Positions 18,571 to 29,077 are shown, numbered from the stretch's first letter. The stretch is DNA of 64,000 bases from Prochlorococcus sp. AG-347-I19 (GCA_003279105.1 QCBO01000005.1:27953-91952), one strand, 5' to 3'. Program-made: numbers and translations. Notes: generated from the letters alone by a model not told the origin.

Positions 18571-20154
18571 TTATTTTCGCCAATCATTAATATTAATATC
18601 TGGGAAAACTTTATCTTCTTCCTCAATATCTTCAAGAAATTTTGTATTAATATTGGAATGATTTTTAATCATTTCAACTATTTTCCAGAACCTGAACAAA
18701 TGTCTTTCTATCCTTTCTTTTGCAAGTTCAGTTGTAGTTCCAGCTCTTAGTATGAAACTCCAATCAGAGGATTCAGAAAGAAGTAATTCTCTTGCTGCTT
18801 GCTTGATAAGTCTTAGAGATAGTTCATTATTAAAATTTTTGGAACATAAATCAACAAAAGTTGAGCCGGCTTTAGTTATTTCCGGAACAATCCACGCATT
18901 TGCATCATTAATCCAATAGTCATGATAACCTCCTTGTCCCCAACTTGATGGAGATGGATCGCAAATCTGAAGATTTGGCTTTTGAATTAGGAATTCTTTT
19001 AAATTTGTAAGCTTAATTGAATATTTACTGGAGTTTTTTAAAATATTTTCTATAAAAAAAGGTCCCTCATACCACCAATGACCAAATAACTCTGCATCAA
19101 ATGGAGCTACCAATAAGGGCTTAAAGGAAGAGGATAATGTTAATTTTTCTAATTGTTTGGATCTCGCGAGAAGATAAGAATCAGCATGTTCTGCAACCTT
19201 CTTTTTGGCTTCATTTTCTAAGTAAAACGCCTTTTCACCTAATGGTAACTTATCATTTGTAATCTTATGAAACTTCAAACCCAAAGGTCTTTTAGTAGAG
19301 ATACCTTTTTTTTGGAGTTTGGAGATAGGTAATTCCCATCCCAAATCTTTATGAAATTCCCTATAATTTTCGTCTCCCGGGAATCCGTCCTTTGCAGACC
19401 AAACAGGTAAAGTCGACTCACTATCTCTTCCAAAGAAGGCAACTCCTTTTTTCGAGCATATTGGAGCGTACACACCATACCTAGGCCTTGGTGTAGCGTT
19501 TAGAATACCGTGACCATCTAAGATTGCATATCTAATTCCGGAATTAAATAACATTTCATCTAAATTCTCATAATATGCACATTCAGGCAGCCAAATACCT
19601 AAAGGCTTAGTTTTAAAAATATTTTCATGGTTCCTAATGGCTGTATTGATTTGTCCTTTAACTGTTTCTGGATTCTCCCTTAGAATTGGCAAATATCCGT
19701 GTGTAGCAGCACAAGTAAGAATATCCAAATTTCCAGAATTATTTAAAACTCTAAACTTCTCAATTAAATTACCAGAACATTTTTGCCAATATGAGTATTT
19801 ATCATTGAGATTATTCATTAAAAATGCAGAGGCATTTTTTTCTTCTTTTGGCAGTTCGTTTAAGAAATCATTTCTTGTTTCAATCCAGCTTGGGAATGTC
19901 TCTTGAATTTTTTTATTATTTAGAAGTGATAATAATGTTGGAGACAAACTAATAGTAAGTTTGGTATTTAGAGGATTTTCATTTTTGGAAGATTCTATTG
20001 ATTGAAGTAGTGGTATATAACATTCCAAAATTGCCTGAAATAACCAATCCTCTTCTAAGGAGTTTTTTTCATTTTTTCTGACATAAGGTAGATGAGCATG
20101 TAATACTATCGCTAACTGGCCTAAAACATTATTTTTAGAGTATTGCCCATTCAT
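18571..20154 (-). CDS. GH57 family glucan-branching-type enzyme
   Basis: A 527-residue glycoside hydrolase family 57 protein of the branching-enzyme (AmyC/DUF1957) type. GH57 motifs in order are 'HAHLPYVR' (residues 19-25), a glutamate in 'GIWLPECAYYEN' that is the expected nucleophile, and 'PFDAELFGHWWYEGP' with the likely acid/base Asp. A helical C-terminal domain follows. Family knowledge suggests alpha-1,4 to alpha-1,6 transglycosylation in glycogen, but some members are amylases, so the activity is inferred. No other glycogen gene is adjacent; malQ is 16 kb away. The start is an ATG. Confidence 0.88.
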   Translation of the reverse strand: MNGQYSKNNVLGQLAIVLHAHLPYVRKNEKNSLEEDWLFQAILECYIPLLQSIESSKNENPLNTKLTISLSPTLLSLLNNKKIQETFPSWIETRNDFLNELPKEEKNASAFLMNNLNDKYSYWQKCSGNLIEKFRVLNNSGNLDILTCAATHGYLPILRENPETVKGQINTAIRNHENIFKTKPLGIWLPECAYYENLDEMLFNSGIRYAILDGHGILNATPRPRYGVYAPICSKKGVAFFGRDSESTLPVWSAKDGFPGDENYREFHKDLGWELPISKLQKKGISTKRPLGLKFHKITNDKLPLGEKAFYLENEAKKKVAEHADSYLLARSKQLEKLTLSSSFKPLLVAPFDAELFGHWWYEGPFFIENILKNSSKYSIKLTNLKEFLIQKPNLQICDPSPSSWGQGGYHDYWINDANAWIVPEITKAGSTFVDLCSKNFNNELSLRLIKQAARELLLSESSDWSFILRAGTTTELAKERIERHLFRFWKIVEMIKNHSNINTKFLEDIEEEDKVFPDININDWRK

Positions 20155-20232
20155 ACTTTTTAAATTTATGCCAATAGTTCTATAAAAAATGGAAATTATT
20201 TTTTATAATAAAGGAGACTTTAATCCTAAAAG

Positions 20233-20268
20233 AATACTTTAAAAATTTAAGTATTTTATTTTTTTTTT
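20233..20268 (+). terminator. Orphan terminator-like hairpin upstream of leuA
   Basis: AATACTT (20233-20239) pairs with AAGTATT (20249-20255) around a 9-base loop, followed by TTA and a run of ten T residues. It lies in the spacer between the divergent GH57 gene and leuA, where no plus-strand gene ends. It could terminate a short unannotated RNA starting after about 20155, act as a leuA leader attenuator, or be an accident of AT-rich sequence. The stem is AT-rich and weak. Confidence 0.35.
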
Positions 20269-20380
20269 CAGAATTTTAACCAATATTATTTAAGTTATAA
20301 ACTTTCAGCAAATTATTATTGAATTAAATCTAGTCAAAATTTTTTAATTAGCTTAAGATAAGTTTAAGTTATTCCATCTG

Positions 20381-22021
20381 ATGTCAAAAGATCCTGGAAG
20401 AATTTTGATATTTGATACAACTCTTCGAGATGGAGAGCAATCTCCTGGTGCAAGTTTAAATCTCGAAGAAAAACTTGCTATCGCTCATCAATTAGCAAGA
20501 TTAGGGGTAGATGTTATTGAAGCTGGATTCCCTTTCGCAAGTCCGGGAGATTTTAAAGCTGTTAATAAAATTGCCAATTCAGTAGGGAAAGAAAATGGTC
20601 CAATAATATGTGGTTTAGCTAGAGCGTCTAAAGGAGATATAAAAGCATGTTACGAAGCAGTAGGGCCAGCTCCCAAGAAAAGAATACATACTTTTATTGC
20701 TACAAGCGATATTCATCTTAAACATAAACTTAAAAAATCTAGAAAAGATGTTCTTCAAATAGTTCCGGAAATGGTTAATTATGCAAAATCCTTTGTAGAT
20801 GATATTGAGTTTTCTTGTGAAGATGCCTCAAGGAGTGATCCTGAATTTTTATACGAAGTTATTCAACTAGCAATTACCGCAGGAGCGACAACAATAAATA
20901 TCCCTGATACTGTTGGATTTACAACTCCTAATGAATTTGGCAAACTAATTGATGATATAAATAAAAATGTTCCAAATATTGATGAGGCAATACTCTCGGT
21001 TCATGGTCATAATGATTTGGGTTTAGCGGTAGCCAATTTTCTTGAGGCAGTAAAAAATGGAGCAAGACAACTAGAATGTACTATAAATGGAATTGGAGAA
21101 AGAGCTGGAAATGCCTCCCTAGAAGAATTAGTAATGGCACTTCATGTTAGGAAAAGTTTTTTTAATAGTTTTTTCAAAAGAAAACCAGATTTCCCAACTC
21201 CTCTTACGGCTATAAGAACAGAAGAAATAACAAAAACATCTAGACTTGTTTCTAACCTAACTGGAATGACTGTACAACCTAATAAAGCGATTGTAGGAGC
21301 TAATGCTTTTGCACATGAGTCAGGCATTCATCAGGATGGGGTTTTAAAAAATAGACTAACTTACGAAATTATCGATGCAAAAACTGTTGGTTTGAGTGAC
21401 AACAAAATATCTTTAGGGAAACTTAGTGGAAGAAGTGCGGTAAGAGCAAGATTAGAAGAGATGGGATATGACTTGAGCCGAGAAGATTTAAATGACGCTT
21501 TTGCTCGCTTTAAGGACTTGGCTGATAGGAAAAGAGAAATTACAGATAGAGACTTGGAAGCTATTGTTAGTGAACAAGTTCAGCTCCCAGAAGCTAAATT
21601 TCAATTAAGTCTTGTACAAGTAAGTTGTGGTAACGCCTCTAAACCTACTGCCACCATTTCGCTGCTAAACACCGAAGATAATAGTGTTGATACTGCAGTT
21701 TCAATAGGGACTGGGCCTGTTGATGCTGTATGCGAGGCTTTAAATAAATTAGCTAAAGTCCCTAATGAATTAATTGAATTTTCTGTTAAGTCAGTAACAG
21801 AAGGAATTGATGCTTTGGGTGAAGTAACAATAAGAATAAGGAAAGATAATAAAATATATTCTGGTCATTCTGCTGATACAGACGTTGTTGTTGCTGCAGC
21901 GAATGCTTACGTTAACGCTTTAAATAGACTTATATTTTCTGAGAAAAAAAGTTCAATTCATCCACAATTTGATAATCTAGAGAATTCTGATAATCAATTT
22001 CTACATAATCCTTCAAAATAA
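20381..22021 (+). CDS. leuA: 2-isopropylmalate synthase
   Basis: Condenses acetyl-CoA with 2-oxoisovalerate, the committed step of leucine synthesis. The DRE-TIM signature is '[12 protein letters not shown]' at residues 12-23, and metal-binding HGHND lies near residue 208. The linker motif '[11 protein letters not shown]' and a C-terminal regulatory LeuA dimer domain (residues about 390-515) are present, so leucine feedback is expected. The length of 546 is full size. It has a 226-base upstream spacer that contains an unexplained terminator-like hairpin, and no leucine codon-rich leader peptide was seen there. Confidence 0.97.
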   Translation: MSKDPGRILIFDTTLRDGEQSPGASLNLEEKLAIAHQLARLGVDVIEAGFPFASPGDFKAVNKIANSVGKENGPIICGLARASKGDIKACYEAVGPAPKKRIHTFIATSDIHLKHKLKKSRKDVLQIVPEMVNYAKSFVDDIEFSCEDASRSDPEFLYEVIQLAITAGATTINIPDTVGFTTPNEFGKLIDDINKNVPNIDEAILSVHGHNDLGLAVANFLEAVKNGARQLECTINGIGERAGNASLEELVMALHVRKSFFNSFFKRKPDFPTPLTAIRTEEITKTSRLVSNLTGMTVQPNKAIVGANAFAHESGIHQDGVLKNRLTYEIIDAKTVGLSDNKISLGKLSGRSAVRARLEEMGYDLSREDLNDAFARFKDLADRKREITDRDLEAIVSEQVQLPEAKFQLSLVQVSCGNASKPTATISLLNTEDNSVDTAVSIGTGPVDAVCEALNKLAKVPNELIEFSVKSVTEGIDALGEVTIRIRKDNKIYSGHSADTDVVVAAANAYVNALNRLIFSEKKSSIHPQFDNLENSDNQFLHNPSK

Positions 22022-22104
22022 ATTATTTTCTCAGGATTATTAAGTAGCATTTATTTATAGTGTCTTAATATTGTAGATTAAACTAACAGTCAAAGCAGCA
22101 AATA

Positions 22105-22497
22105 ATGAGAGAAAGAGTATTTGGATATTGGTCACTTTCTTGGGTTGGCTTAATTGGCAACATAATTGCAATTCCAATAATCGCATTAATAATAAGTTAT
22201 GGGCCTCCACTAAAAATTGCGAATATAACTCTTGCAATAAGTCTTGGATGGCCTGCTGCAATTGTTGGAATAGTATCTTCAGCAGCTCTATTAGCAGAGA
22301 GAAAATGGGGAGTAACTTTAACTCTAGTATCTTTATCAATGGTTATTTCTGGTATGGGTCCTTATTCAGTTGTAAGGCTCATAACTCTTCAAGACATTTA
22401 TGGAGTTGGTGGGTTTACTCTTTTAACAACATTATTAAGTACGCTAGCTCTTCTTTATTGGTGTAATCCGAAACATCGAAGAAGTATAAGGTTATAA
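22105..22497 (+). CDS. Small integral membrane protein, function unknown
   Basis: A 130-residue protein with four hydrophobic segments, roughly at residues 12-31, 38-60, 70-90 and 98-118. It ends in a basic tail ('CNPKHRRSIRL') that should be cytoplasmic. I recognise no domain. It begins with ATG after an 83-base spacer behind leuA and ends 10 bases before the convergent HD phosphodiesterase gene. The regular helices and codon usage like its neighbours support a real gene. Confidence 0.7.
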   Translation: MRERVFGYWSLSWVGLIGNIIAIPIIALIISYGPPLKIANITLAISLGWPAAIVGIVSSAALLAERKWGVTLTLVSLSMVISGMGPYSVVRLITLQDIYGVGGFTLLTTLLSTLALLYWCNPKHRRSIRL

Positions 22498-22506
22498 AAT
22501 TGAAAA

Positions 22507-23979
22507 TCAAGAAAAAGTATTATTCTTACTAGTTGGATACTGAATTCTTCTGTGTCTAATTCTTTTCCATACATTCAAGAATGCCCTTTTTATAAGAAAA
22601 ATTTCTCCTTTCGATAAATTACTATCATCTAATTGCCCATCTTTTTTACGCGAGTAGATAATATTTGAAATTGTTTTCAAAGCTTCTTTATCAGATGCAT
22701 TAATATCCATAGCTCTTAGTGCTGCTTCACATCCATCAGCAAGCATTAAAATAGCTGTTTCTTTGGACTGAGGAATAGGGCCTTTGTATCTAAAATAATA
22801 TTCATTAATGTCGAGATTTTTTTCTTTAGCTTTTTGAAAAAAATATCCCATTTTAAGAGTACCTTGATGTTCAGGAATAAAATTAGCTATCAGCTTAGGT
22901 AGTCTATTTTTTCTTGCGAATTTCAATCCTTCATCAACATGAGCCTGTAATACTTCTGCACTTTTAATCGGATCATCCAATTCGTCATGCGGATTTTTTG
23001 AACCATCCTGATTTTCAATAAACCAATTAGGTGCATGTAATTTGCCAACATCATGATATAACGCTCCAGTTTTAATAAGATCAATATCACCACCAATCAT
23101 TCTTGTTGCTTCCTCTGCTAAACCACATATGAGTAAAGTATGCTCAAAAGTACCTGGAGCTTCTAGAGACAATCTTCTAATTAGAGGTTTCTCCTTATCA
23201 GCCAATTCCAGTAATCTTGCTTTAGTTAATAATCCGAAGATCGATTCAAAAATAGGAATAAATAAAATTGTAAAAAGCATAGCTATTGCCAAAAGCAAGG
23301 AATCGGAAAATATATTCCCATTAGCTAATACAAAATCTTGCTTATTAATAAGAGATATTTTATCTTTACCTACTAATATCCATTGACTAAGGAACGATCC
23401 TATAGGGACAAAAATTGATAGTTGAAGTAATTGAGCTCTACTTCTTATTCTTCCCCCAAGAAGAGATACTATTGATGCACAAACTAATAAAATAAAAAAT
23501 AAATTATTATTGATAACAATATCTGGGTCAGGCCAAATAAGACTCGCTATTGATACCCAAGCTAAAGCTGTTATGCTTCCCATTCCTTGAGATATTATTA
23601 ATGCAGGTGGAATTATCATAGATAATGGACTTATGGTTGAAGCTAAGGCTAATTTCGTAACTTGCACTGCTAAAAGTAGAGAAATGATCAAGAAGATCTG
23701 TCTTGAAGAAATTGTGGGATTCTCTTTTTTTGAAACTAATATCAAAACTCCGGAACTAATAAGTACTTCAGTAAAAGTCAAAAGCCAAGAAAAAATATCT
23801 GAAATATTTAAAGGCGAGATAAGAAGTAGTTTATAAGAAGAAATTATTGAAATTAAAATGCATACTAAAAAAATTATGAGATTATCTATTTTTGAAATTT
23901 TAATAGGTTGTTTTACTGGGACTTGACTTCGCCTCCACAGATAAAACACTTTCTTTAAAGTAGTTATGATGTTTTGCAC
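22507..23979 (-). CDS. 7TM-HD phosphodiesterase, PgpH-like (c-di-AMP hydrolase family)
   Basis: A membrane protein of 490 residues. Several transmembrane segments lie in residues about 30-245, followed by an HD hydrolase domain with its metal ligands in order: 'FEHTLLICGLAEEA', 'ALYHDVGKLHAPNWF', 'AHVDEGLK', 'PEHQGTLKMGYF' and 'LADGCEAALRAM'. PgpH enzymes hydrolyse the second messenger c-di-AMP. Typical members exceed 700 residues because of an N-terminal extracytoplasmic 7TMR-HDED domain; this one starts directly at the membrane part. The window also carries a diadenylate cyclase at 49011, its likely opponent. Substrate assignment rests on the family. Confidence 0.88.
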   Translation of the reverse strand: MQNIITTLKKVFYLWRRSQVPVKQPIKISKIDNLIIFLVCILISIISSYKLLLISPLNISDIFSWLLTFTEVLISSGVLILVSKKENPTISSRQIFLIISLLLAVQVTKLALASTISPLSMIIPPALIISQGMGSITALAWVSIASLIWPDPDIVINNNLFFILLVCASIVSLLGGRIRSRAQLLQLSIFVPIGSFLSQWILVGKDKISLINKQDFVLANGNIFSDSLLLAIAMLFTILFIPIFESIFGLLTKARLLELADKEKPLIRRLSLEAPGTFEHTLLICGLAEEATRMIGGDIDLIKTGALYHDVGKLHAPNWFIENQDGSKNPHDELDDPIKSAEVLQAHVDEGLKFARKNRLPKLIANFIPEHQGTLKMGYFFQKAKEKNLDINEYYFRYKGPIPQSKETAILMLADGCEAALRAMDINASDKEALKTISNIIYSRKKDGQLDDSNLSKGEIFLIKRAFLNVWKRIRHRRIQYPTSKNNTFS

Positions 23980-24053
23980 AGAATATAGATAAATCTATTT
24001 GAATAATTTAAAATTATAGGCATGCTAGGTGTAAAAAGGAGATGTTTTTCTAA

Positions 24054-24950
24054 ATGTCATTAAAATTAGACGGTAAAAAATTATCTCTTGAAATTGAAGA
24101 AAGATTAACTGACTATATCTCAAGTAATAAAAAAATTGCTGAAAGAGCTCCCGGTTTAGCTGTAATAAGAATAGGTGAAGACCCTGCTAGTGGTGTTTAC
24201 GTTAAAAACAAGGAAAAAGCATGTTCAAGAATTGGAATAAAGAGCTTTATTTTTCATCTAAAAGATAGCGTAGAGCAAAAAGAAGTTGAACAATTAATAA
24301 TCAAACTTAATTCAGATAAAGATATTGATGGAATGTTACTTCAACTTCCCATCCCAAAGAAGTTTGACGAGCAAAAACTTATCAGCCATATTAATCCAAA
24401 CAAAGATGTAGATGGACTAAATGAGATAAACATCGGGAAACTAGTAAAGAATGAGCCTGCGATGAGATCATGCACACCAGCTGGAATTATTAATTTATTA
24501 AGATCCCAAAATATTACAATTGAAGGTAAGAAAATTGTTGTCATTGGACGAAGTTTACTTGTTGGGAAACCCCTATCGCTTATGTTGTTGAATTTAAATG
24601 GCACGGTAACAATTACTCACTCTAAAACACTAAATTTGAATAAAGTTTGTAGAGAAGCAGATATTCTAATTGCAGCTGCAGGAAAACCCAATCTTGTAGA
24701 TTCAAGTTTTGTGAAAGAAGGAGCAGTAATTATTGATGTTGGAATACATAGATTAAAAAGTTCTGATAAAAATCAAACCAGATTATGTGGCGATGTATTA
24801 TTAGAAGATGTCATTTCTAAAGTATTTGCTTACACACCTGTGCCTGGAGGTGTTGGACCAATGACAGTAACAATGTTACTTGTAAATACTATTTTTAGCT
24901 GGCAAAAACAATTTAGATTATCATCAGCTCTTAATGACCTTTTGCCATAA
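24054..24950 (+). CDS. folD: Bifunctional methylenetetrahydrofolate dehydrogenase/cyclohydrolase
   Basis: Interconverts 5,10-methylene-, methenyl- and 10-formyl-THF with NADP+, feeding purine and formyl-Met-tRNA synthesis. Family signatures are visible: '[16 protein letters not shown]' with the catalytic lysine, '[11 protein letters not shown]' and '[15 protein letters not shown]' near the C-terminus. The NADP-binding segment is '[15 protein letters not shown]'. The length of 298 is typical. A purine-rich AAAGGAG lies upstream of the ATG. crtE follows after 36 bases on the same strand. Confidence 0.97.
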   Translation: MSLKLDGKKLSLEIEERLTDYISSNKKIAERAPGLAVIRIGEDPASGVYVKNKEKACSRIGIKSFIFHLKDSVEQKEVEQLIIKLNSDKDIDGMLLQLPIPKKFDEQKLISHINPNKDVDGLNEINIGKLVKNEPAMRSCTPAGIINLLRSQNITIEGKKIVVIGRSLLVGKPLSLMLLNLNGTVTITHSKTLNLNKVCREADILIAAAGKPNLVDSSFVKEGAVIIDVGIHRLKSSDKNQTRLCGDVLLEDVISKVFAYTPVPGGVGPMTVTMLLVNTIFSWQKQFRLSSALNDLLP

Positions 24951-24986
24951 ACTCCAAGATGAAAATTTTTCTACTGAAGGTATAAA

Positions 24987-25889
24987 ATGACTGAAGTTAT
25001 AAATAGTATTCCTGATTTTGAAAAATATCTTAAAAACACAAAAAAGGTTGTAGAAGAAGCACTTGATTTTTCCTTGGGCCCAGAGAATCCAGAAATATTA
25101 AGAGAATCAATGAGATATTCCCTTTTAGCTGGAGGGAAAAGAATACGTCCAATTTTATGTTTAGCATCCTGCGCACTGGCTGGAGGAGAACCCTCTCTTG
25201 CAGTTCCTACTGCAGTGGCAATAGAAATGATCCATACAATGTCCTTGATTCATGATGATCTGCCCGCTATGGATAATGATGACTTGAGGAGAGGCAGGCC
25301 AACAAATCATAAAGTATATGGAGATGCAATAGCTATTCTTGCAGGCGATGCTTTATTAACCAGGGCCTTTGAAATGGTCTCTTTAAGGAGTCCAGGAGTC
25401 GATCCAAATAGATTATTAAATGTAGTTGGAGAATTATCCTTAGTTGCTGGTGCACCAGGCCTAGTCGGAGGACAAGTTGTTGATTTGGAATGCGAAGGGA
25501 AAGAAGTCGACCTTGAAACTCTCGAATATATTCATCTTCATAAGACTGGGGCATTATTAAAGGCCTGCGTAAGAACAGGAGCGATGATCGCGGGCGCTAA
25601 CGAAAAACTATTACAAGCTCTAACAACATATGCAGAGGGAATTGGTTTAGCCTTTCAAATAATAGATGATATTCTTGATATAACTGCCAGCAGTGAAAAG
25701 CTTGGTAAAACTGCAGGTAAAGATCTTTTAGCCGACAAAACTACTTACCCTAAATTACTCGGAATGAAGGAGTCAAAGAAAAGAGCATTTGATTTAGTTG
25801 AAAAAGCAAAAAAAGCAATTGAACCATGGGGTGAAGATGCAAAGTATTTAATATCGTTAGCTGACTTTATTACAAATAGAGAGAATTAA
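24987..25889 (+). CDS. crtE: Geranylgeranyl/farnesyl diphosphate synthase
   Basis: A trans-prenyltransferase of 300 residues that makes GGPP for carotenoids, the chlorophyll phytyl tail and quinones. The first aspartate-rich motif is DDLPAMD at residues 90-96 and the second is DDILD at 227-231, with the 'GGKRIRP' substrate loop near residue 50. Chain length cannot be decided from sequence; GGPP is expected from cyanobacterial homologues. It is followed after 13 bases by the divergent PAP2 gene. Confidence 0.93.
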   Translation: MTEVINSIPDFEKYLKNTKKVVEEALDFSLGPENPEILRESMRYSLLAGGKRIRPILCLASCALAGGEPSLAVPTAVAIEMIHTMSLIHDDLPAMDNDDLRRGRPTNHKVYGDAIAILAGDALLTRAFEMVSLRSPGVDPNRLLNVVGELSLVAGAPGLVGGQVVDLECEGKEVDLETLEYIHLHKTGALLKACVRTGAMIAGANEKLLQALTTYAEGIGLAFQIIDDILDITASSEKLGKTAGKDLLADKTTYPKLLGMKESKKRAFDLVEKAKKAIEPWGEDAKYLISLADFITNREN

Positions 25890-25902
25890 TTAAACATAAT
25901 CT

Positions 25903-26382
25903 ATGTCAGAGTTTTTTTCCTTTTTTAATAATTCAGTTCTTTTCTGGAGCTTGTTATCCTGTTTACTCGCTCAATTTCTTAAAATTGTTTTCAATTTTTT
26001 TTCAACTGGAGAGATAAGATTTGGAATTATTTTCGAGACAGGTGGTATGCCTTCAAGTCATTCCGCACTAATAACTGGTGCTACATCAGGAATAGGTTAT
26101 GAATTAGGATTTGATAGCTCTATATTCGCATTAGCAGTTGCTGTTGCACTTATAGTTATGTATGACGCTAGTGGGGTTCGAAAATCAGCTGGGATTCAAG
26201 CTGTAGAGATTAATAAACTATCAAAAAAACTAGACCCCCAATCTGAATTACGTTTAAAAGAAACCCTGGGTCATACAAAAATTGAGGTCATGGTGGGTAG
26301 TTTTTTAGGACCATTAATCACTTTGCCTGGAATGTTTTTTTTAGGTTCTCCTCTCAAAATATTTGATTTGATAATAAATTAA
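25903..26382 (+). CDS. Divergent PAP2 family membrane protein (DUF212)
   Basis: A 159-residue membrane protein with four to five hydrophobic segments. The phosphatase-like motif 'GGMPSSHSALITGA' near residue 47 places it in the divergent PAP2 family (acid phosphatase/vanadium haloperoxidase related). The 'YDASGVRKSAGIQA' segment is also characteristic. It may act on a lipid or prenyl phosphate. The close position behind crtE makes a prenyl diphosphate substrate tempting, but nothing in the sequence proves it. It converges with cobB 5 bases downstream. Confidence 0.88.
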   Translation: MSEFFSFFNNSVLFWSLLSCLLAQFLKIVFNFFSTGEIRFGIIFETGGMPSSHSALITGATSGIGYELGFDSSIFALAVAVALIVMYDASGVRKSAGIQAVEINKLSKKLDPQSELRLKETLGHTKIEVMVGSFLGPLITLPGMFFLGSPLKIFDLIIN

Positions 26383-26387
26383 GAATT

Positions 26388-27770
26388 CTATGAAAAATTA
26401 ATTTGTGTGGCATCTATAAAGTTTTTTGCGACTTTTGGAGAACTTGGCAAATGTAAGTGAATCCAACTTGCATGTAATTTTTCATCAAAAAAACCTTCAT
26501 TTTTGTATTCGGTTTTCCAAGATTTAATTTTCCATGGGGAAGAAAGTTTCTTCTGATGCTCAGCTTTTCTTAAATCAAGTTCAGATATATTATTTTCAAT
26601 TTCCCAATAATGAAATTCATGTCCTCTAATTAATTGATTTTGTCTAATGATTGGAGTATCCTTTAAACCCTCAATGTATCTATAACCTACTGAAAGTTTA
26701 CTTTTTTTTGATCTAAAAGGCAGGATGCCACTCATTTTATGATTATTACCATTTTCATCTTTTATATATTCTCCTAAAATCATCATCCCTCCACACTCAG
26801 CATATATAAATCCATTTTTGCGGAATTTCTTTAACGAATTTAAACTTTTTGTAGAGTTACTTATATGATCAGCATATTTTTCAGGGAATCCCCCAGGAAT
26901 AATTAAAGAAGAAGCCTCATTAGGTATTTCTTCATCATCATAAATACTCCATGAAATCAGTGGTATACCTATTTCACTCAAAAATTCCTTAGTTTCAGGA
27001 TATTGAAAATGAAAGATTTTATCTTCTGCAATTGCGATAGTTTTACTTTTGTCTATTTTAAAATTTTTAAAATCGAAAGAATTAACTATTTTCTTTTTAG
27101 GAGATTTCAGAAATTTAATAAGAGAAAATACATCAAGATTTCTTTCGGCGAAATTTGCAAAATATTCAACATCAATTTCTTTTCCATTATCCATTGGAGA
27201 TATCAAACCTAAATTAGATTTGTTTAAAGTTATTTTTGGATCAGATGGTAAAAAACCAAGAATTTCGATATCTTCATTTTCAAAAACTTCTTTAATTAAT
27301 TTTTTATGTCTATCTGAATTAACGTTGTTAAATATAATTCCTGCTATTGACAACTCACTATCGAAATCTCTAAAACCTCGAATAGTCGCCAAAAGAGAAG
27401 CTACTTGACCTCTAGCATTTACAACAAAAATTATTGGAGCATTGAGAAGTTTAGAAATATTTGCCGTGCTGGAATAGGTTGTTGACCCTAGTCCATCAAA
27501 CAGACCCATTGCTCCTTCAATTAACGAGAATTCATATTTCAAAGAATGTTTAAAATAACTTTCTTGAACCCATTCCTCACCACTTAAAAAAATATCTAAA
27601 TTTCTACAAATAGGTTGGCCAATTGAGCTAAGCTGCTGTTGATCAAGATAATCTGGGCCAACCTTGAAAGTTTGTATCTTTATACCTTTTGAGTACGCCC
27701 AACAAGATAACAAAAGAGATAATGTAGTTTTCCCGCTATCAGTTGAAGGAGAAGATATTACACAAGGCAT
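26388..27770 (-). CDS. cobB: Cobyrinic acid a,c-diamide synthase
   Basis: An ATP- and glutamine-dependent amidase of 460 residues that amidates cobyrinic acid (anaerobic-pathway CbiA/CobB type), a step in (pseudo)cobalamin synthesis. The N-terminal P-loop is 'SSPSTDSGKTTLS', followed by 'KVGPDYLDQ'. The C-terminal glutaminase domain carries the nucleophile in 'FIYAECGGMMILGEY'. Prochlorococcus makes pseudocobalamin, which fits. It is the last gene of the zwf-opcA-cobB run, 3 bases after opcA, so it is probably cotranscribed with them. Confidence 0.95.
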   Translation of the reverse strand: MPCVISSPSTDSGKTTLSLLLSCWAYSKGIKIQTFKVGPDYLDQQQLSSIGQPICRNLDIFLSGEEWVQESYFKHSLKYEFSLIEGAMGLFDGLGSTTYSSTANISKLLNAPIIFVVNARGQVASLLATIRGFRDFDSELSIAGIIFNNVNSDRHKKLIKEVFENEDIEILGFLPSDPKITLNKSNLGLISPMDNGKEIDVEYFANFAERNLDVFSLIKFLKSPKKKIVNSFDFKNFKIDKSKTIAIAEDKIFHFQYPETKEFLSEIGIPLISWSIYDDEEIPNEASSLIIPGGFPEKYADHISNSTKSLNSLKKFRKNGFIYAECGGMMILGEYIKDENGNNHKMSGILPFRSKKSKLSVGYRYIEGLKDTPIIRQNQLIRGHEFHYWEIENNISELDLRKAEHQKKLSSPWKIKSWKTEYKNEGFFDEKLHASWIHLHLPSSPKVAKNFIDATQINFS

Positions 27771-27773
27771 CTA

Positions 27774-29075
27774 TTAGTTATTCAAAACATTAAATATTTG
27801 AAGAGCTATTTTAATAGAATTTTCAAAAAGAGGACTGGTATTACCTCTACTACTTGCCAATAATTTACTAACATCGAACTCTGATGTAGAAAAAGAATTT
27901 GGAACAACTTGTTCTATTAATTCCATATTAGCCATTCCCCCTGCTTCAAGTCTCATACATTCCACTGATTCACAGCCAAGTATTACACAAGTGTTATTTT
28001 TTTGTACCTCACTAATTTTTGAAATCAGCCTCAATCCAATAACTTGTCCCACATGAATACTTGGATTTCCCAAAGATAAGGGATTAATTGATGTAGAAAT
28101 TATTTCACCATTAATTCTTTCAAAATCTATTTTTATTGATTCTGTATCCCTTTCAACTCTTAGGAAAGACCACCCAAGTTTATCGCTAATCCATGAAATC
28201 AAAAACAACGCTTGAATCATATGATCTCCTGCGATATCAATGTCAATATCAGTAATATGATCTAAAATTGGTCTCCTCGAAGGCGGATCAAAAATCATTG
28301 CCAATGATTCCCTCCAATTTTTCAATCTAACCCAATTCAAATCATTAATAGCTTTATTTGAATTATTTAATTGATCTAAAACTTTCAAACATCTTTGAGG
28401 CGATCCAAGAGCAGTATCAATTATTAACCTTAGACCATAATCAGTGAAATATTCGAAGATTTCAGGCGACTCATCCAAGCTTCCATTCCACCACAACCAA
28501 GAAGGTAATTCATCAATAGATAATTCATCAATTATTTTTAATCCTTTATTAGATATTGAGGCCGAGTCCCCCCTAATAACAACTAAATCGCCACATATAG
28601 GTTGCATAGCTGGGGAATCACTTAATGGACAGTAAGCGGATACGAAAGTTTTGATATCTGAATTTTTATTTAATGTTGGCGCTAGAGTTATTAATCTTCT
28701 TGGATTCAATGTACTTATCGTTGAATCAAAAAATTGTCCTCTAAAATCTTCAAAGTCTTTATTTGATAAATTTTCCTTCAACAAATTCAATAATTCTTCA
28801 CTATTAAGTGAAGTAGTGATAGGAAGTCCTTGATCTAATATAAATTTTTTAGCAACTTCAATTATCTCTGGACTTAAATTCCCCGTAATTGGTCCATTTA
28901 CTAATCCTTTTTGAACCAAACATTGTTCTAGCCAAGCAGGCTGCCAGACCATTAATGTGAAAGTATTTGCTCCACTATTATCTTTATCTTCTGAAATCCA
29001 TAATTTATTAAGGTAATTAGAAATTTCCTGATAAGGAAGCTCTAAAGGGGTTTGTAGAGTAAGTTGAGGTTTCAT
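27774..29075 (-). CDS. opcA: Glucose-6-phosphate dehydrogenase assembly protein OpcA
   Basis: A 433-residue allosteric partner of Zwf, confined mostly to cyanobacteria and actinobacteria. It stimulates glucose-6-phosphate dehydrogenase and links it to thioredoxin control in cyanobacteria. I recognise it from the N-terminal 'NTFTLMVWQPAWLEQCL', from 'CPLSDSPAMQPICGDLVVIRG' and from its position 2 bases behind zwf, the classical arrangement. The cysteines in these segments are candidates for redox control. Dark-phase pentose phosphate flux depends on it. Confidence 0.95.
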   Translation of the reverse strand: MKPQLTLQTPLELPYQEISNYLNKLWISEDKDNSGANTFTLMVWQPAWLEQCLVQKGLVNGPITGNLSPEIIEVAKKFILDQGLPITTSLNSEELLNLLKENLSNKDFEDFRGQFFDSTISTLNPRRLITLAPTLNKNSDIKTFVSAYCPLSDSPAMQPICGDLVVIRGDSASISNKGLKIIDELSIDELPSWLWWNGSLDESPEIFEYFTDYGLRLIIDTALGSPQRCLKVLDQLNNSNKAINDLNWVRLKNWRESLAMIFDPPSRRPILDHITDIDIDIAGDHMIQALFLISWISDKLGWSFLRVERDTESIKIDFERINGEIISTSINPLSLGNPSIHVGQVIGLRLISKISEVQKNNTCVILGCESVECMRLEAGGMANMELIEQVVPNSFSTSEFDVSKLLASSRGNTSPLFENSIKIALQIFNVLNN

Positions 29076-29077
29076 TT

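Noticed and set aside
18515..18660. Hydrophobic plus-strand frame (FSAIVGSFGGLLALS) after the terminator
   Set aside because: A stop lies directly before it and no start codon is available; it runs into the antisense of the GH57 gene.
22055..22466. Open frames on both strands overlapping the 130-residue membrane protein
   Set aside because: One is low-complexity Gln/Leu and the other Asn/Ser/Trp-rich; both are other-frame readings of the gene at 22105, whose translation gives clean membrane helices.
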